NCBI RefSeq assembly: GCF_030209445.1
Contig: NZ_JARVSD010000023.1
Location: 1-56,830, forward strand
Direction: 5' to 3'
Source: Promicromonospora sp. MEB111
Lineage (GTDB): Bacteria > Actinomycetota > Actinomycetes > Actinomycetales > Cellulomonadaceae
DNA length: 56,830 nt
In this document: positions 34,967 through 43,029 of the stretch, piece by piece
Numbering within the stretch: position 1 is the first letter of the stretch
Layout of the letters: the number at the start of each line of letters is the position of its first letter
Notes under the pieces: model-generated
What the model saw: only the letters and a program-made list of their open reading frames with translations
Databases searched by the model: none
What the model was told of the DNA's origin: nothing
Made by a program: the position numbers and the translations under genes

Positions 34967-37900
34967 ATGCGTCAACGTGGAACCAGAACCCGCACGAGAC
35001 AGGCAGCCGCGGCCGCGACTGCCGTGGCACTGACAGCGGTAACGCTCGCGGGGACGGTCCCCGCCGCGACGGCGGCGGTCGACGACCTCCCGCCCCAGGA
35101 GCCGGGCGTCACCCTGAGGACCTACGACCTGGCCCGCGACCTCAGCGAGCTGTGCACGCTCCGCTCGGGCCAGACGCCGAACGTCGACCAGCTCAAGCCC
35201 ACCATCGACTACTCGACCGAGGCCGACTTCGGGATGGGCGAGCGCTTCATCGCGCACGCGCTGGCCAACCTGAACGTGCCGGCGGAGGGCAACTACGAGT
35301 TCCGCCTCACGAGCGACGACGGGTCGCGCCTGGTGATCGACGACGCCGTCGTCGTCGACCACGACGGCCTGCACGGGGAGTCCTCGAAGGAGAGCACCGT
35401 CGCGCTCGGCGCCGGGTACCACGACCTGCGCGTGGAGTACTTCGACAACACGAACGACAACATCCTCAGGCTGGAGTGGCGCACGCCGGGCACCAGCGAC
35501 TTCGTCGTCGTGCCGTCCAGCGTGCTGAGCACCGAGGCCGGCGTCGTGCGCGTGACGGCCCCCGGCACCAAGTACTGCGAGGGCCAGGACGACTCGGCGG
35601 GCGACGGCATGCGCCTCGACTCCGTGTACCCGGGCTACACGCTGACCGACCTGCGCCCCGAGGGCTTCGAGCCCATGGTCTCGGGGCTCGACTGGACCGA
35701 CGACGACCGCCTCGCGGTGGTCACCTCCGGCTCCGTGAGCCCCGGCGGCTGGGTCGAGGACCCGGAGCCGGGCGAGGTCTTCCTGCTCGACAACGTGACC
35801 GGCGCGACCTCGAGGGACCAGGTCACGTACGAGAAGGTCGCCACCGACCTGTTCAACCCGATGGGCGTGGCCGTGATCGGGGAGTCGATCTACGTCTCGG
35901 AGCGGGACAAGCTCACCGAGCTCACCGACCCGGACGGCGACGGCTTCTACGACGACCACCGCACCGTGGCCGAGTGGCCGTTCGGCGGCAACTTCCACGA
36001 GTTCGCCTTCGGCCTGCTGTACGACGACGAGAGCTTCTACGTGAACCTCTCGGTGGCCATCAACAACGGCGGCGCCACCACGGACCCGCAGCCCGCCGAG
36101 AACCGCGGCACCGCCATCAAGGTGGACCGCGAGACCGGTGAGGTCGAGTACGTGGCGGGCGGCCTGCGCACGCCGAACGGCATGGTCAAGGGTCCGGACG
36201 GCGAGCTGTTCGTGATGGACAACCAGGGCGCCTGGCTGCCCAGCTCCAAGCTGGTGCACGTCGAGCAGGGCAAGTTCTTCAACCACTTCACCAACCCGTC
36301 CGGGCCGTACGACGCCCAGCCCGTCTCCGCCCCGGCGCTGTGGGTACCGCAGAACGAGATCGGCAACTCGCCGAGCGCCCCGGTGCAGCTCAGCGAGGGC
36401 CCGTACGCGGGACAGCTCGTGTTCGGCGACGTCACCTACGGCGGGCTGCAGCGCGGCTTCCTGGAGAAGGTCGACGGCGAGTACCAGGGCGCCGTCTTCC
36501 GGCACTCGGCGGGTCTGGAGGCGGGCGTCAACCGCACCGTCGTCGGGCCCGACGGCGCCCTGTACGTGGGCGGCATCGGCGAGGGTGGCAACTGGAGCGA
36601 GCCGGGCAAGCTGCGCTACGGCCTGCAGAAGCTCACGCCGAACGGCGAGGACGCCTTCGACATGACCGAGATGCGGGTGACCAAGAAGGGCTTCGAGATC
36701 GAGTACACCCAGCCGCTGTCGGCGGAGACGGTGGCCAAGATCGCGGAGGACCCGAACGCGGCGTTCCGCATGGACCACTGGCGCTACGTTCCCACCCGCG
36801 CCTACGGCGGGCCGAAGGTCGACGAGCGGCCGCTGTTCGTGGCGGGTGCCAAGGTCTCCCGCGACCGCACCAAGGTCACGCTTACCGTGGACGGGCTCGA
36901 GCCCGGCCGCGTGGTGCACCTGCGCAGCCCGCGCCCGTTCGCGGACGCCGAGGGCCGCGAGCTGTGGAACACCGAGGCCTGGTACACGCTCAACTCGATC
37001 CCCGGCTACAAGACGCCCGCCGAGCGTGGCTACCACGAGGCCGAGGAGGCGACGCTGCGCGGCAGCGCGAACGTCGCGACCGAGCACAGCGGCTACTCCG
37101 GCTCCGGCTTCGCGGCCGGCTTCGGCCAGGTCGGCGCGTCCGCGACCTTCACCACCACCGTCAAGCGCGCGGGCACCCAGCCCGTGAGCCTGCGCTACTC
37201 GAACGGTCCCAACCCGTTCCAGGGCACCAAGGAGGTGTCGGTGCTGGTCAACGGCCAGGAGGTCGAGCCGTGGGCGCTGGAGTCCACGGGTGACTGGAAG
37301 ACGTGGGCCACGGCCACACGCGACCTGCCGCTGAAGAAGGGCGTCAACACGATCACCCTGCGCTACGACGAGGACGACGACGGCAACGTCAACCTCGACG
37401 CCCTCAAGGTCGGGGCCGGCGCGGCGGACATCTGCACCCCGGAGCGCTACGAGCGGGGCTACCAGGCCCTGTTCGACGGCACCCTGGACTCCCTGGACGG
37501 GTGGCGCCTGGCCGGTGCCGGCTCGTTCGGCCGCCAGGCCGACTGCTCGATCCGCAGCACCGGGGGCATGGGTCTGCTCTGGTACACGGGCCAGGAGCTG
37601 GAGGAGTACAGCCTCAAGCTGGACTGGAAGCTCGTGAAGGACGACAACGGTGGCATCTTCGTCGGCTTCCCGAACCCGGGCAACGACCCGTGGGTCGCCG
37701 TCAACCAGGGCTACGAGATCCAGGTCGACGCGAGCGACGAGCCCGACCGCACCACCGGGGCGATCTACACCTTCCAGGGTGCGGACCCGGCGGCCGTCGA
37801 GCGGGCGCTCAAGCCCGTGGGCTCGTGGAACTCCTACGAGATCCGGGTCGTCGGGCAGACCATCAAGGTGCTGCTCAACGGCGTGCTGGTGAACGACTTC

Positions 37901-38011
37901 GTCAGCACCGACCCCGCACGTGACCTCGCCCAGGGGTACGTGGGCCTCCAGAACCACGGGGGCGGGGAGACGATCTACTACCGGGACGTCCGGGTGAAGA
38001 CCCTGGGCTGA
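34967..38011 (+). CDS. secreted multidomain protein: PA14-like, beta-propeller, CBM, 3-keto-disaccharide hydrolase (DUF1080)
   Basis: The 1014-residue protein has a signal peptide (RQAAAAATAVALTAVTLAGT, cleavage near AATAA). Residues ~40-190 form a PA14-like sugar-binding module (NYEFRLTSDDGSRLVIDDAV, YHDLRVEYFDNTNDNILRLE). Residues ~205-580 are a beta-propeller like PQQ/membrane-bound dehydrogenases (NPMGVAVIGESIYVSERDKL, GGLRTPNGMVKGPDGELFVM). Residues ~685-830 are a CBM6/35-like module (YHEAEEATLRGSANVATEHS, NVNLDALKVG). Residues ~835-1014 are DUF1080 (YQALFDGTLDSLDGWRLAG, VKDDNGGIFVGFPNPGND, GYVGLQNHGGGETIYYRDVR). DUF1080 is named for hydrolysis of 3-keto-disaccharides. GAGGAG precedes the ATG. 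It is controlled by the predicted ROK site. Confidence 0.88.
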   Translation: MRQRGTRTRTRQAAAAATAVALTAVTLAGTVPAATAAVDDLPPQEPGVTLRTYDLARDLSELCTLRSGQTPNVDQLKPTIDYSTEADFGMGERFIAHALANLNVPAEGNYEFRLTSDDGSRLVIDDAVVVDHDGLHGESSKESTVALGAGYHDLRVEYFDNTNDNILRLEWRTPGTSDFVVVPSSVLSTEAGVVRVTAPGTKYCEGQDDSAGDGMRLDSVYPGYTLTDLRPEGFEPMVSGLDWTDDDRLAVVTSGSVSPGGWVEDPEPGEVFLLDNVTGATSRDQVTYEKVATDLFNPMGVAVIGESIYVSERDKLTELTDPDGDGFYDDHRTVAEWPFGGNFHEFAFGLLYDDESFYVNLSVAINNGGATTDPQPAENRGTAIKVDRETGEVEYVAGGLRTPNGMVKGPDGELFVMDNQGAWLPSSKLVHVEQGKFFNHFTNPSGPYDAQPVSAPALWVPQNEIGNSPSAPVQLSEGPYAGQLVFGDVTYGGLQRGFLEKVDGEYQGAVFRHSAGLEAGVNRTVVGPDGALYVGGIGEGGNWSEPGKLRYGLQKLTPNGEDAFDMTEMRVTKKGFEIEYTQPLSAETVAKIAEDPNAAFRMDHWRYVPTRAYGGPKVDERPLFVAGAKVSRDRTKVTLTVDGLEPGRVVHLRSPRPFADAEGRELWNTEAWYTLNSIPGYKTPAERGYHEAEEATLRGSANVATEHSGYSGSGFAAGFGQVGASATFTTTVKRAGTQPVSLRYSNGPNPFQGTKEVSVLVNGQEVEPWALESTGDWKTWATATRDLPLKKGVNTITLRYDEDDDGNVNLDALKVGAGAADICTPERYERGYQALFDGTLDSLDGWRLAGAGSFGRQADCSIRSTGGMGLLWYTGQELEEYSLKLDWKLVKDDNGGIFVGFPNPGNDPWVAVNQGYEIQVDASDEPDRTTGAIYTFQGADPAAVERALKPVGSWNSYEIRVVGQTIKVLLNGVLVNDFVSTDPARDLAQGYVGLQNHGGGETIYYRDVRVKTLG

Positions 38012-38020
38012 CCGGCCCGA

Positions 38021-38068
38021 ACGTGTCAGACGCTCAGGTCCCCCGGGGGACCTGAGCGTCTGACACGT
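38021..38068. terminator. perfect 48-bp palindrome between convergent genes
   Basis: The arms 38021-38044 and 38045-38068 are perfectly complementary with no loop (centre GGTCCCCC/GGGGGACC). It follows the DUF1080 gene by 10 bp and faces the ROK gene stop at 38081, so it probably ends both transcripts. Confidence 0.85.
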
Positions 38069-38080
38069 GGGGGAGCGGGG

Positions 38081-39262
38081 TCACGCCACGAGGCGGTCCA
38101 CGGCGTCGGAGGACAGCGCCTGGTCCACCGCCATGGCGCTCGCACCGAGCACGCCCGCCTGCGTGCCGGTGCGGGCCGTGACGATCCGCAGGTGCTGGGT
38201 CGCCAGGGGCAGGGACCGCTGGTAGACCACCTCGCGGATGCCCGCCACGATGTGCTCGCCGGCGTCTGCCAGGATGCCGCCGATCACGATCATCGACGGG
38301 TTGAGCAGGCTCACGCTGGTGGCGAGCACGGCGCCGATGTCCCGGCCGGCCTGGCGCACGGCCTGGCTCGCGGCCACGTCGCCCGCCCGGACCAGGGCGA
38401 CGACGTCGGCGGGCGTGGTCGCGCCCTCCAGGCGGCTCGCCACGGCCTGTCCGCTGGCGATGGCCTCCAGGCAGCCGATGTTGCCGCAGCGGCACGCGAT
38501 GTCGGTGACGCCGGGCACGGCGACGTGCCCGATGTCGCCCGCCGAGCCCTGGGCACCGCGCCGCAGCGCGCCGTCCGCGATGATGCCGGCGCCGATACCG
38601 GTGGCGACCTTGACGAACAGCAGGTCGGCCACGTCGGGCCAGGCCGCGCGGTGCTCGCCCAGCGCCATGATGTTCACGTCGTTGTCCACGAGCACCGGCG
38701 CGTGGAACCGGGCGCCGAGGATCGCCGGCACGTCCGCGTTGTCCCAGCCCGGCATGATCGGCGGGTTGTTCGGCTTGCCGGTCGCGTGCTCCACGGGGCC
38801 GGGCAGGCCCACGCCGACGCCGGCGAGCTCGCCGGTGGTCCGGCCCGCCTCGCGCAGCAGCTCGGCGCCGGTCTCGGCCACGCGGTCGAGCACGAGGTCC
38901 GGACCGTCCGTGATGAGCAGCGGCAGGTCGCGCTGCGCCAGCACCGTCGAGGCGAGGTCGGTCAGGGCGAGCCGCGCGTGCGTCGCGCCGAGGTCCACCC
39001 CCAGGACGACCCGGGCGGACGGGGCGAACGCGAAGGTCGCGGGCGGGCGTCCGCCGGTCGACGTCGCCTCGCCCGCGGGCGCGATGAGGCCCGCCGTCAT
39101 CAGCAGGTCGATCCGCGCCGCGACGGTCGACCGTGCCTGCCCCGTGACGGCCGCGAGATCCGCCCGGGTCCGGGGTCGGCCGTCGCGCAGGAGCTGGAAC
39201 ATGTCGCCCGCTCCGGACACCTTGGGTACCTGCTGGAATACTTCCCGTGCCACTTCCACCAT
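38081..39262 (-). CDS. ROK family transcriptional repressor
   Basis: The ~393-residue protein has an N-terminal winged helix-turn-helix (MFQLLRDGRPRTRADLAAVT, ARSTVAARIDLLMTAGLI). A sugar-binding ROK domain follows, with the phosphate-binding motif VLGVDLGATHARLALTDL, the catalytic-type VLVDNDVNIMALGEH, and the zinc-binding ROK signature region IACRCGNIGCLEAIASG preceded by GDIGHVAVPG. Proteins of this build (NagC/Mlc/XylR type) are sugar-responsive repressors. It is divergent from the ABC importer, and a perfect dyad lies between them, so autoregulation and importer control are likely. ATG 39262 is chosen; TTG 39274 adds four residues. Confidence 0.93.
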   Translation of the reverse strand: MVEVAREVFQQVPKVSGAGDMFQLLRDGRPRTRADLAAVTGQARSTVAARIDLLMTAGLIAPAGEATSTGGRPPATFAFAPSARVVLGVDLGATHARLALTDLASTVLAQRDLPLLITDGPDLVLDRVAETGAELLREAGRTTGELAGVGVGLPGPVEHATGKPNNPPIMPGWDNADVPAILGARFHAPVLVDNDVNIMALGEHRAAWPDVADLLFVKVATGIGAGIIADGALRRGAQGSAGDIGHVAVPGVTDIACRCGNIGCLEAIASGQAVASRLEGATTPADVVALVRAGDVAASQAVRQAGRDIGAVLATSVSLLNPSMIVIGGILADAGEHIVAGIREVVYQRSLPLATQHLRIVTARTGTQAGVLGASAMAVDQALSSDAVDRLVA

Positions 39263-39293
39263 GTCCCTAGTCAATCATGGTGGGCGAAGTCGC

Positions 39294-39331
39294 GACTTTT
39301 GCTTGACCGTCGCCAAAAGTCCAACTACGTT
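39294..39331 (+). promoter_or_regulatory. importer promoter with perfect ROK-type operator
   Basis: TTGACC (39303-39308), a 17-bp spacer and TACGTT (39326-39331) form the promoter. The dyad GACTTTTG (39294-39301) N12 CAAAAGTC (39314-39321) encloses the -35 box. The -10 box ends 6 nt before ATG 39338, giving a leaderless mRNA. The site also lies upstream of the divergent ROK gene. It matches the promoter at 34894 base for base over ACTTTTGCTTGAC. Confidence 0.75.
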
Positions 39332-39337
39332 CGATAC

Positions 39338-40876
39338 ATGGTCGACGCGGACCCCCAACCGACAGAGCAGCCGGCGCAGCAGCCCCTGCTGCGGATGCGC
39401 GGCATCGTGAAGGAATTCCCTGGCGCGCGTGCGCTCGACGGCGTGGACCTCGAGGTCCGTCCCGGCGAGGTGCACTGCCTGCTGGGCCAGAACGGGGCGG
39501 GAAAGTCCACCCTGATCAAGACCCTGGCCGGTGCCCACCAGCCCACGGCGGGCGAGATCCTGATCGACGAGGAACCGGTGGTCATCGCGAACCCCGTCGC
39601 CGCCCTGCGGCTCGGCATCGCGACGATCTACCAGGAGCTCGACGTCGTCGACGGCCTGACCGTCGCCGAGAACATCTACCTGGGGCACGAGCTCGCGACC
39701 GGCGGCGTCACCCGCCGGTCCGAGGCGGCCCGGAACACCCGCAAGATCCTCGACCGGCTCGGGCACAAGGAGATCTCCCCGCACCGTGAGGTGGGCTCGC
39801 TGCCCGCCGCGGGCAAGCAGATCGTGCAGCTCGCCCGGGCGCTGTCGCGCGACGCGCGCGTGGTCATCATGGACGAGCCGTCCGCCGTGCTGGACTCCGA
39901 GGAGGTCGGCAACCTCCACCGCATCGTGCGTGAGCTCACCGCCGACGGCGTCGCCGTCGTCTACATCTCGCACCGCCTGGAGGAGATCCGGCAGCTCGGC
40001 GACCGGATCACCGTGCTCAAGGACGGCCGCACCGTCGCGGAGAGCCTCACCGTGGCGGACACTCCGACCAAGGAGCTGATCCAGCTCATGACCGGCCGGT
40101 CGGTCGAGTACGCGTTCCCCGACCGCCCCGGCGTGGCCGAGGACGCGGCACCGGTCCTCCAGGTCGAGGGCCTCGGGCTCGGCGACGTCTTCGCCGACGT
40201 CTCCCTCACGGTCCGCGCCGGCGAGATCGTCGGCCTGGCGGGCCTGGTCGGCTCGGGCCGCTCCGAGATCCTGGAGACGATCTACGGTGCCCGGAAGGCG
40301 ACCTCGGGCACGGTACGCGTGGGCGGCAAGCGCCTGCGCTCCGGCGTGGACGCCGCCGTGAGCGCGGGCATCGGCCTGTGCCCCGAGGAGCGCAAGAGCC
40401 AGGGCCTGATCCTGGACGAGCCCGTCTACCGCAACATCACCTTGTCCACCTTCTCGCGCATGGCGCGCGCCGGGCTGCTCGACGAGCGCGCCGAGCGTGC
40501 CGCGGCCCGCGAGCAGGTCGAGGCCCTCGACCTGCGGCCCGCCGGCGTGGAGCGGAGCGCCCGCACCCTGTCCGGCGGCAACCAGCAGAAGGCGCTGCTG
40601 GCGCGCTGGCTCGTGCACGGCTGCCGCGTCCTGCTGCTCGACGAACCCACTCGGGGCGTCGACGTCGGCGCCCGCGCCGAGATCTACAACCTGATCCGCC
40701 GCCTGGCGGACGACGGCGCCGCCGTGGTCGTCGTGTCCAGCGAGATCCCGGAGGTGCTCGGACTCGCGGACCGCGTGCTGGTCATCTCCGACGGCAAGGC
40801 GGTCCACGAGGGTCCCGCCCGCGAAATCGACGAGCACGCCGTGCTCGACCTGGTCATGGAAGGAAGTGTGGCGTGA
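39338..40876 (+). CDS. sugar ABC transporter ATPase (RbsA/MglA type)
   Basis: The 512-residue protein fuses two ABC domains, as in carbohydrate uptake transporter 2 ATPases. The first has Walker A GQNGAGKSTLI (residues 50-60), Walker B VVIMDEPSAVLDS, a Q-loop ATIYQELDVV and a weakened signature (LPAAGKQIVQLARAL). The second has the degenerate Walker A GLVGSGRSE, the full signature LSGGNQQKALLARWL and LLLDEPTRGVDVGA. It powers import through the permease and lipoprotein encoded next. The start is the ATG exactly at the predicted transcription start. The stop overlaps the permease GTG. Confidence 0.95.
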   Translation: MVDADPQPTEQPAQQPLLRMRGIVKEFPGARALDGVDLEVRPGEVHCLLGQNGAGKSTLIKTLAGAHQPTAGEILIDEEPVVIANPVAALRLGIATIYQELDVVDGLTVAENIYLGHELATGGVTRRSEAARNTRKILDRLGHKEISPHREVGSLPAAGKQIVQLARALSRDARVVIMDEPSAVLDSEEVGNLHRIVRELTADGVAVVYISHRLEEIRQLGDRITVLKDGRTVAESLTVADTPTKELIQLMTGRSVEYAFPDRPGVAEDAAPVLQVEGLGLGDVFADVSLTVRAGEIVGLAGLVGSGRSEILETIYGARKATSGTVRVGGKRLRSGVDAAVSAGIGLCPEERKSQGLILDEPVYRNITLSTFSRMARAGLLDERAERAAAREQVEALDLRPAGVERSARTLSGGNQQKALLARWLVHGCRVLLLDEPTRGVDVGARAEIYNLIRRLADDGAAVVVVSSEIPEVLGLADRVLVISDGKAVHEGPAREIDEHAVLDLVMEGSVA

Positions 40877-41850
40877 GCCAACGATCGGCCCTCATGGGCC
40901 CGGCCCTGCGTATGGGTGGCCTCGTGCTCGCCCTTGTCCTGCTGGTCGTCGTGGGTGTGGCGACCGGCGGTGAGCGGTTCTGGAGCTTCGGCAACTTCAC
41001 CACCATCCTCAGCCTCGCGGCCGTGATCGGCGTCGTGAGCATCGGCATGACGTTCGTCATCACGTCCGGCGGCATCGACCTCTCGGTCGGCTCCGTGCTC
41101 GGCCTCGCGTCCATCTGGGCGTCGACCCTGGCGACCCAGTACGCGGCCGAGGACTACGGCTGGTGGGTCATCGTGGTCACGGCGATGGCCGTCGGCCTGG
41201 GTGCGGGCCTCGTCAACGGCGCGCTCATCGCGTACGGCAAGGTCCCGGCGTTCATCGCGACGCTGGCCATGCTGGCCGCGGCCCGCGGCCTCGCCGAGAT
41301 CATCGCCGGACGGCGTACCCAGGTCGTCCAGGTGGACGCGTTCTTCGACGTCTTCCAGGCCAAGCCGCTGGGCCTCCCGGTGATCGTCTGGATCTTCGTC
41401 GTGGTCGCCGCCGCCGGCTGGTTCCTGCTGAACCGCACCACGTTCGGCCGCCGCACCGTCGCGGTCGGCGGCAACCCCGAGGCGTCGCGCCTGGCGGGCA
41501 TCAAGATCAAGCGGCACACCCTGTACCTGTACGCGCTCTCCGGCCTGGCGGCGGGCATCGGCGGCGTGATGATCCTGGCCCGGACCACCGCCGGTTCCTC
41601 CACGAACGGACTGTTCTACGAGCTGGACGCCATCGCGGCGGTCGTGGTCGGCGGCACGCTGCTGGTGGGCGGCCGCGGCACCATCACGGGCACAGTGCTG
41701 GGCGTCCTCATCTTCGCGACGCTCACCAACGTCTTCGTCATCAACAACATCGACAGCTCGGTCCAGGCGATCGCCAAGGGCGCGATCATCGTGTTCGCCG
41801 TGCTGCTGCAGCAGTGGTTCGCCTCGCGCGAGCGCGTCTCGGCCACCTAG
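40873..41850 (+). CDS. sugar ABC transporter permease (RbsC type)
   Basis: The 325-residue membrane protein has about eight to ten hydrophobic helices (for example MGGLVLALVLLVVVGVATGG, VIGVVSIGMTFVITSGGIDL, VIVWIFVVVAAAGWFLLN). The RbsC family segments GGIDLSVGSVLGLASI and NPEASRLAGIKIKRHTLYLY (the cytoplasmic loop that meets the ATPase) are present, as is AVVVGGTLLVGGRGTITGTV. GTG 40873 overlaps the ATPase stop by 4 bases. It should form the translocation channel for a monosaccharide or small sugar derivative. Confidence 0.95.
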   Translation: MSQRSALMGPALRMGGLVLALVLLVVVGVATGGERFWSFGNFTTILSLAAVIGVVSIGMTFVITSGGIDLSVGSVLGLASIWASTLATQYAAEDYGWWVIVVTAMAVGLGAGLVNGALIAYGKVPAFIATLAMLAAARGLAEIIAGRRTQVVQVDAFFDVFQAKPLGLPVIVWIFVVVAAAGWFLLNRTTFGRRTVAVGGNPEASRLAGIKIKRHTLYLYALSGLAAGIGGVMILARTTAGSSTNGLFYELDAIAAVVVGGTLLVGGRGTITGTVLGVLIFATLTNVFVINNIDSSVQAIAKGAIIVFAVLLQQWFASRERVSAT

Positions 41851-41901
41851 CACCTCCACAAGCCAACCCAGCATTTCCACCCCGGATCAAGGGAGATCAC
41901 G

Positions 41902-42954
41902 ATGACCTCGTCCATTGTTCGCACACGCCGGGTCTCCGGCGCCGTCGTCGCCGCGGCCTGCGCGGCGCTCGTCGTCGCCGGCTGCACCAGCAACGAGCCC
42001 CGCGAGAGCGAGGAGACCGCCACCGGTCCCGTCACGGTGACCGAGAACGACGCGCCCGGCGACGAGGTCGTCATCGGGTTCTCCGCCCCTGCCGCCGACC
42101 ACGGCTGGATGGGTGCCATCACCAGCGCCGCCCGCGCCGAGGCGGACAAGTACGAGGACGTCGACCTCCAGGTCGCCGAGGGTACGAACGACGTCAACGT
42201 GCAGATCAGCCAGATCGAGGGCTTCATCGACCAGGGCGTCGACGCGATCGTGCTCCTGCCGTTCGACGGCGCCGCCCTGACCGACGTGGCCCTGGAGGCC
42301 ATGGAGGCCGGCATCCCGGTGATCAACGTGGACCGCGAGTTCACCAGCCCGTTCGCCGCCCGCGCCACGGTGCTGGGCGACAACTACGGCATGGGCGTGA
42401 GCGCCGGCACCTACATCTGCGAGCAGCTCGGCGACAACCCGGACGCCGTGGTCGCCGAGATCGCCGGCATCGACTCGCTGCCCCTGACCCAGGACCGCAG
42501 CGAGGGCTTCAAGGACGCCCTCGACGACTGCGGGCTCGACGTCGACGCGCGTGTCGCCGCAGAGTTCACCGTCGAGTCGGGTGAGGAGCAGACGGCGAAC
42601 CTGCTGTCGGCCGAGCCGCAGATCGACGCCATCTGGAACCACGACGACGACCAGGGCATCGGTGTCCTGGCCGCCATCGAGAACGCGGGCCGCGACGAGT
42701 TCTTCCTGGTCGGCGGTGCGGGCTCCAGCAACATGATGGAGGAGATCCAGGACCCGGAGAGCGTCGTCAAGGCGACGGTCATCTACCCGTCCACCCAGGC
42801 CGCGGACGGCGTCAAGATGGCTCGACTCATCGCCCAGAACAAGACGGTGAGCGACCTCGCCTCGATCGGCGTCCCCCGCACCGTGCAGCTCTACGCGCCC
42901 GTCGTCACGGCGGACAACGTGGAGGAGTACCTGCCCATCGGCTTCGACTCCTGA
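41902..42954 (+). CDS. sugar ABC transporter substrate-binding lipoprotein (RbsB type)
   Basis: The 350-residue lipoprotein has the lipobox VVAGC with the lipidated Cys at residue 28. The periplasmic-binding-protein type I fold follows: VVIGFSAPAADHGWMGAITS, QISQIEGFIDQGVDAIVLLP, AGIPVINVDREF, TQDRSEGFKDALDDC and IDAIWNHDDDQGIGVLAAIE. It is the ligand-capturing part of the importer; the ligand cannot be deduced. AGGGAG precedes the ATG. A small hairpin (ACGCCCG at 42975 / CGGGCGT) lies between it and the dehydrogenase gene and may reduce read-through. Confidence 0.95.
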   Translation: MTSSIVRTRRVSGAVVAAACAALVVAGCTSNEPRESEETATGPVTVTENDAPGDEVVIGFSAPAADHGWMGAITSAARAEADKYEDVDLQVAEGTNDVNVQISQIEGFIDQGVDAIVLLPFDGAALTDVALEAMEAGIPVINVDREFTSPFAARATVLGDNYGMGVSAGTYICEQLGDNPDAVVAEIAGIDSLPLTQDRSEGFKDALDDCGLDVDARVAAEFTVESGEEQTANLLSAEPQIDAIWNHDDDQGIGVLAAIENAGRDEFFLVGGAGSSNMMEEIQDPESVVKATVIYPSTQAADGVKMARLIAQNKTVSDLASIGVPRTVQLYAPVVTADNVEEYLPIGFDS

Positions 42955-43029
42955 CGCTGTGACGCATCGGGACGACGCCCGCTCGGGCGTGCGACAAGGC
43001 GGGGAGACGACAGTGGGGGGAGGCGCGGT

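Noticed and set aside
42975-42990. Strong terminator between the binding lipoprotein and the Gfo/Idh/MocA gene
   Set aside because: The hairpin is only 7 bp with almost no loop, so I treat the genes as probably co-transcribed with reduced read-through.
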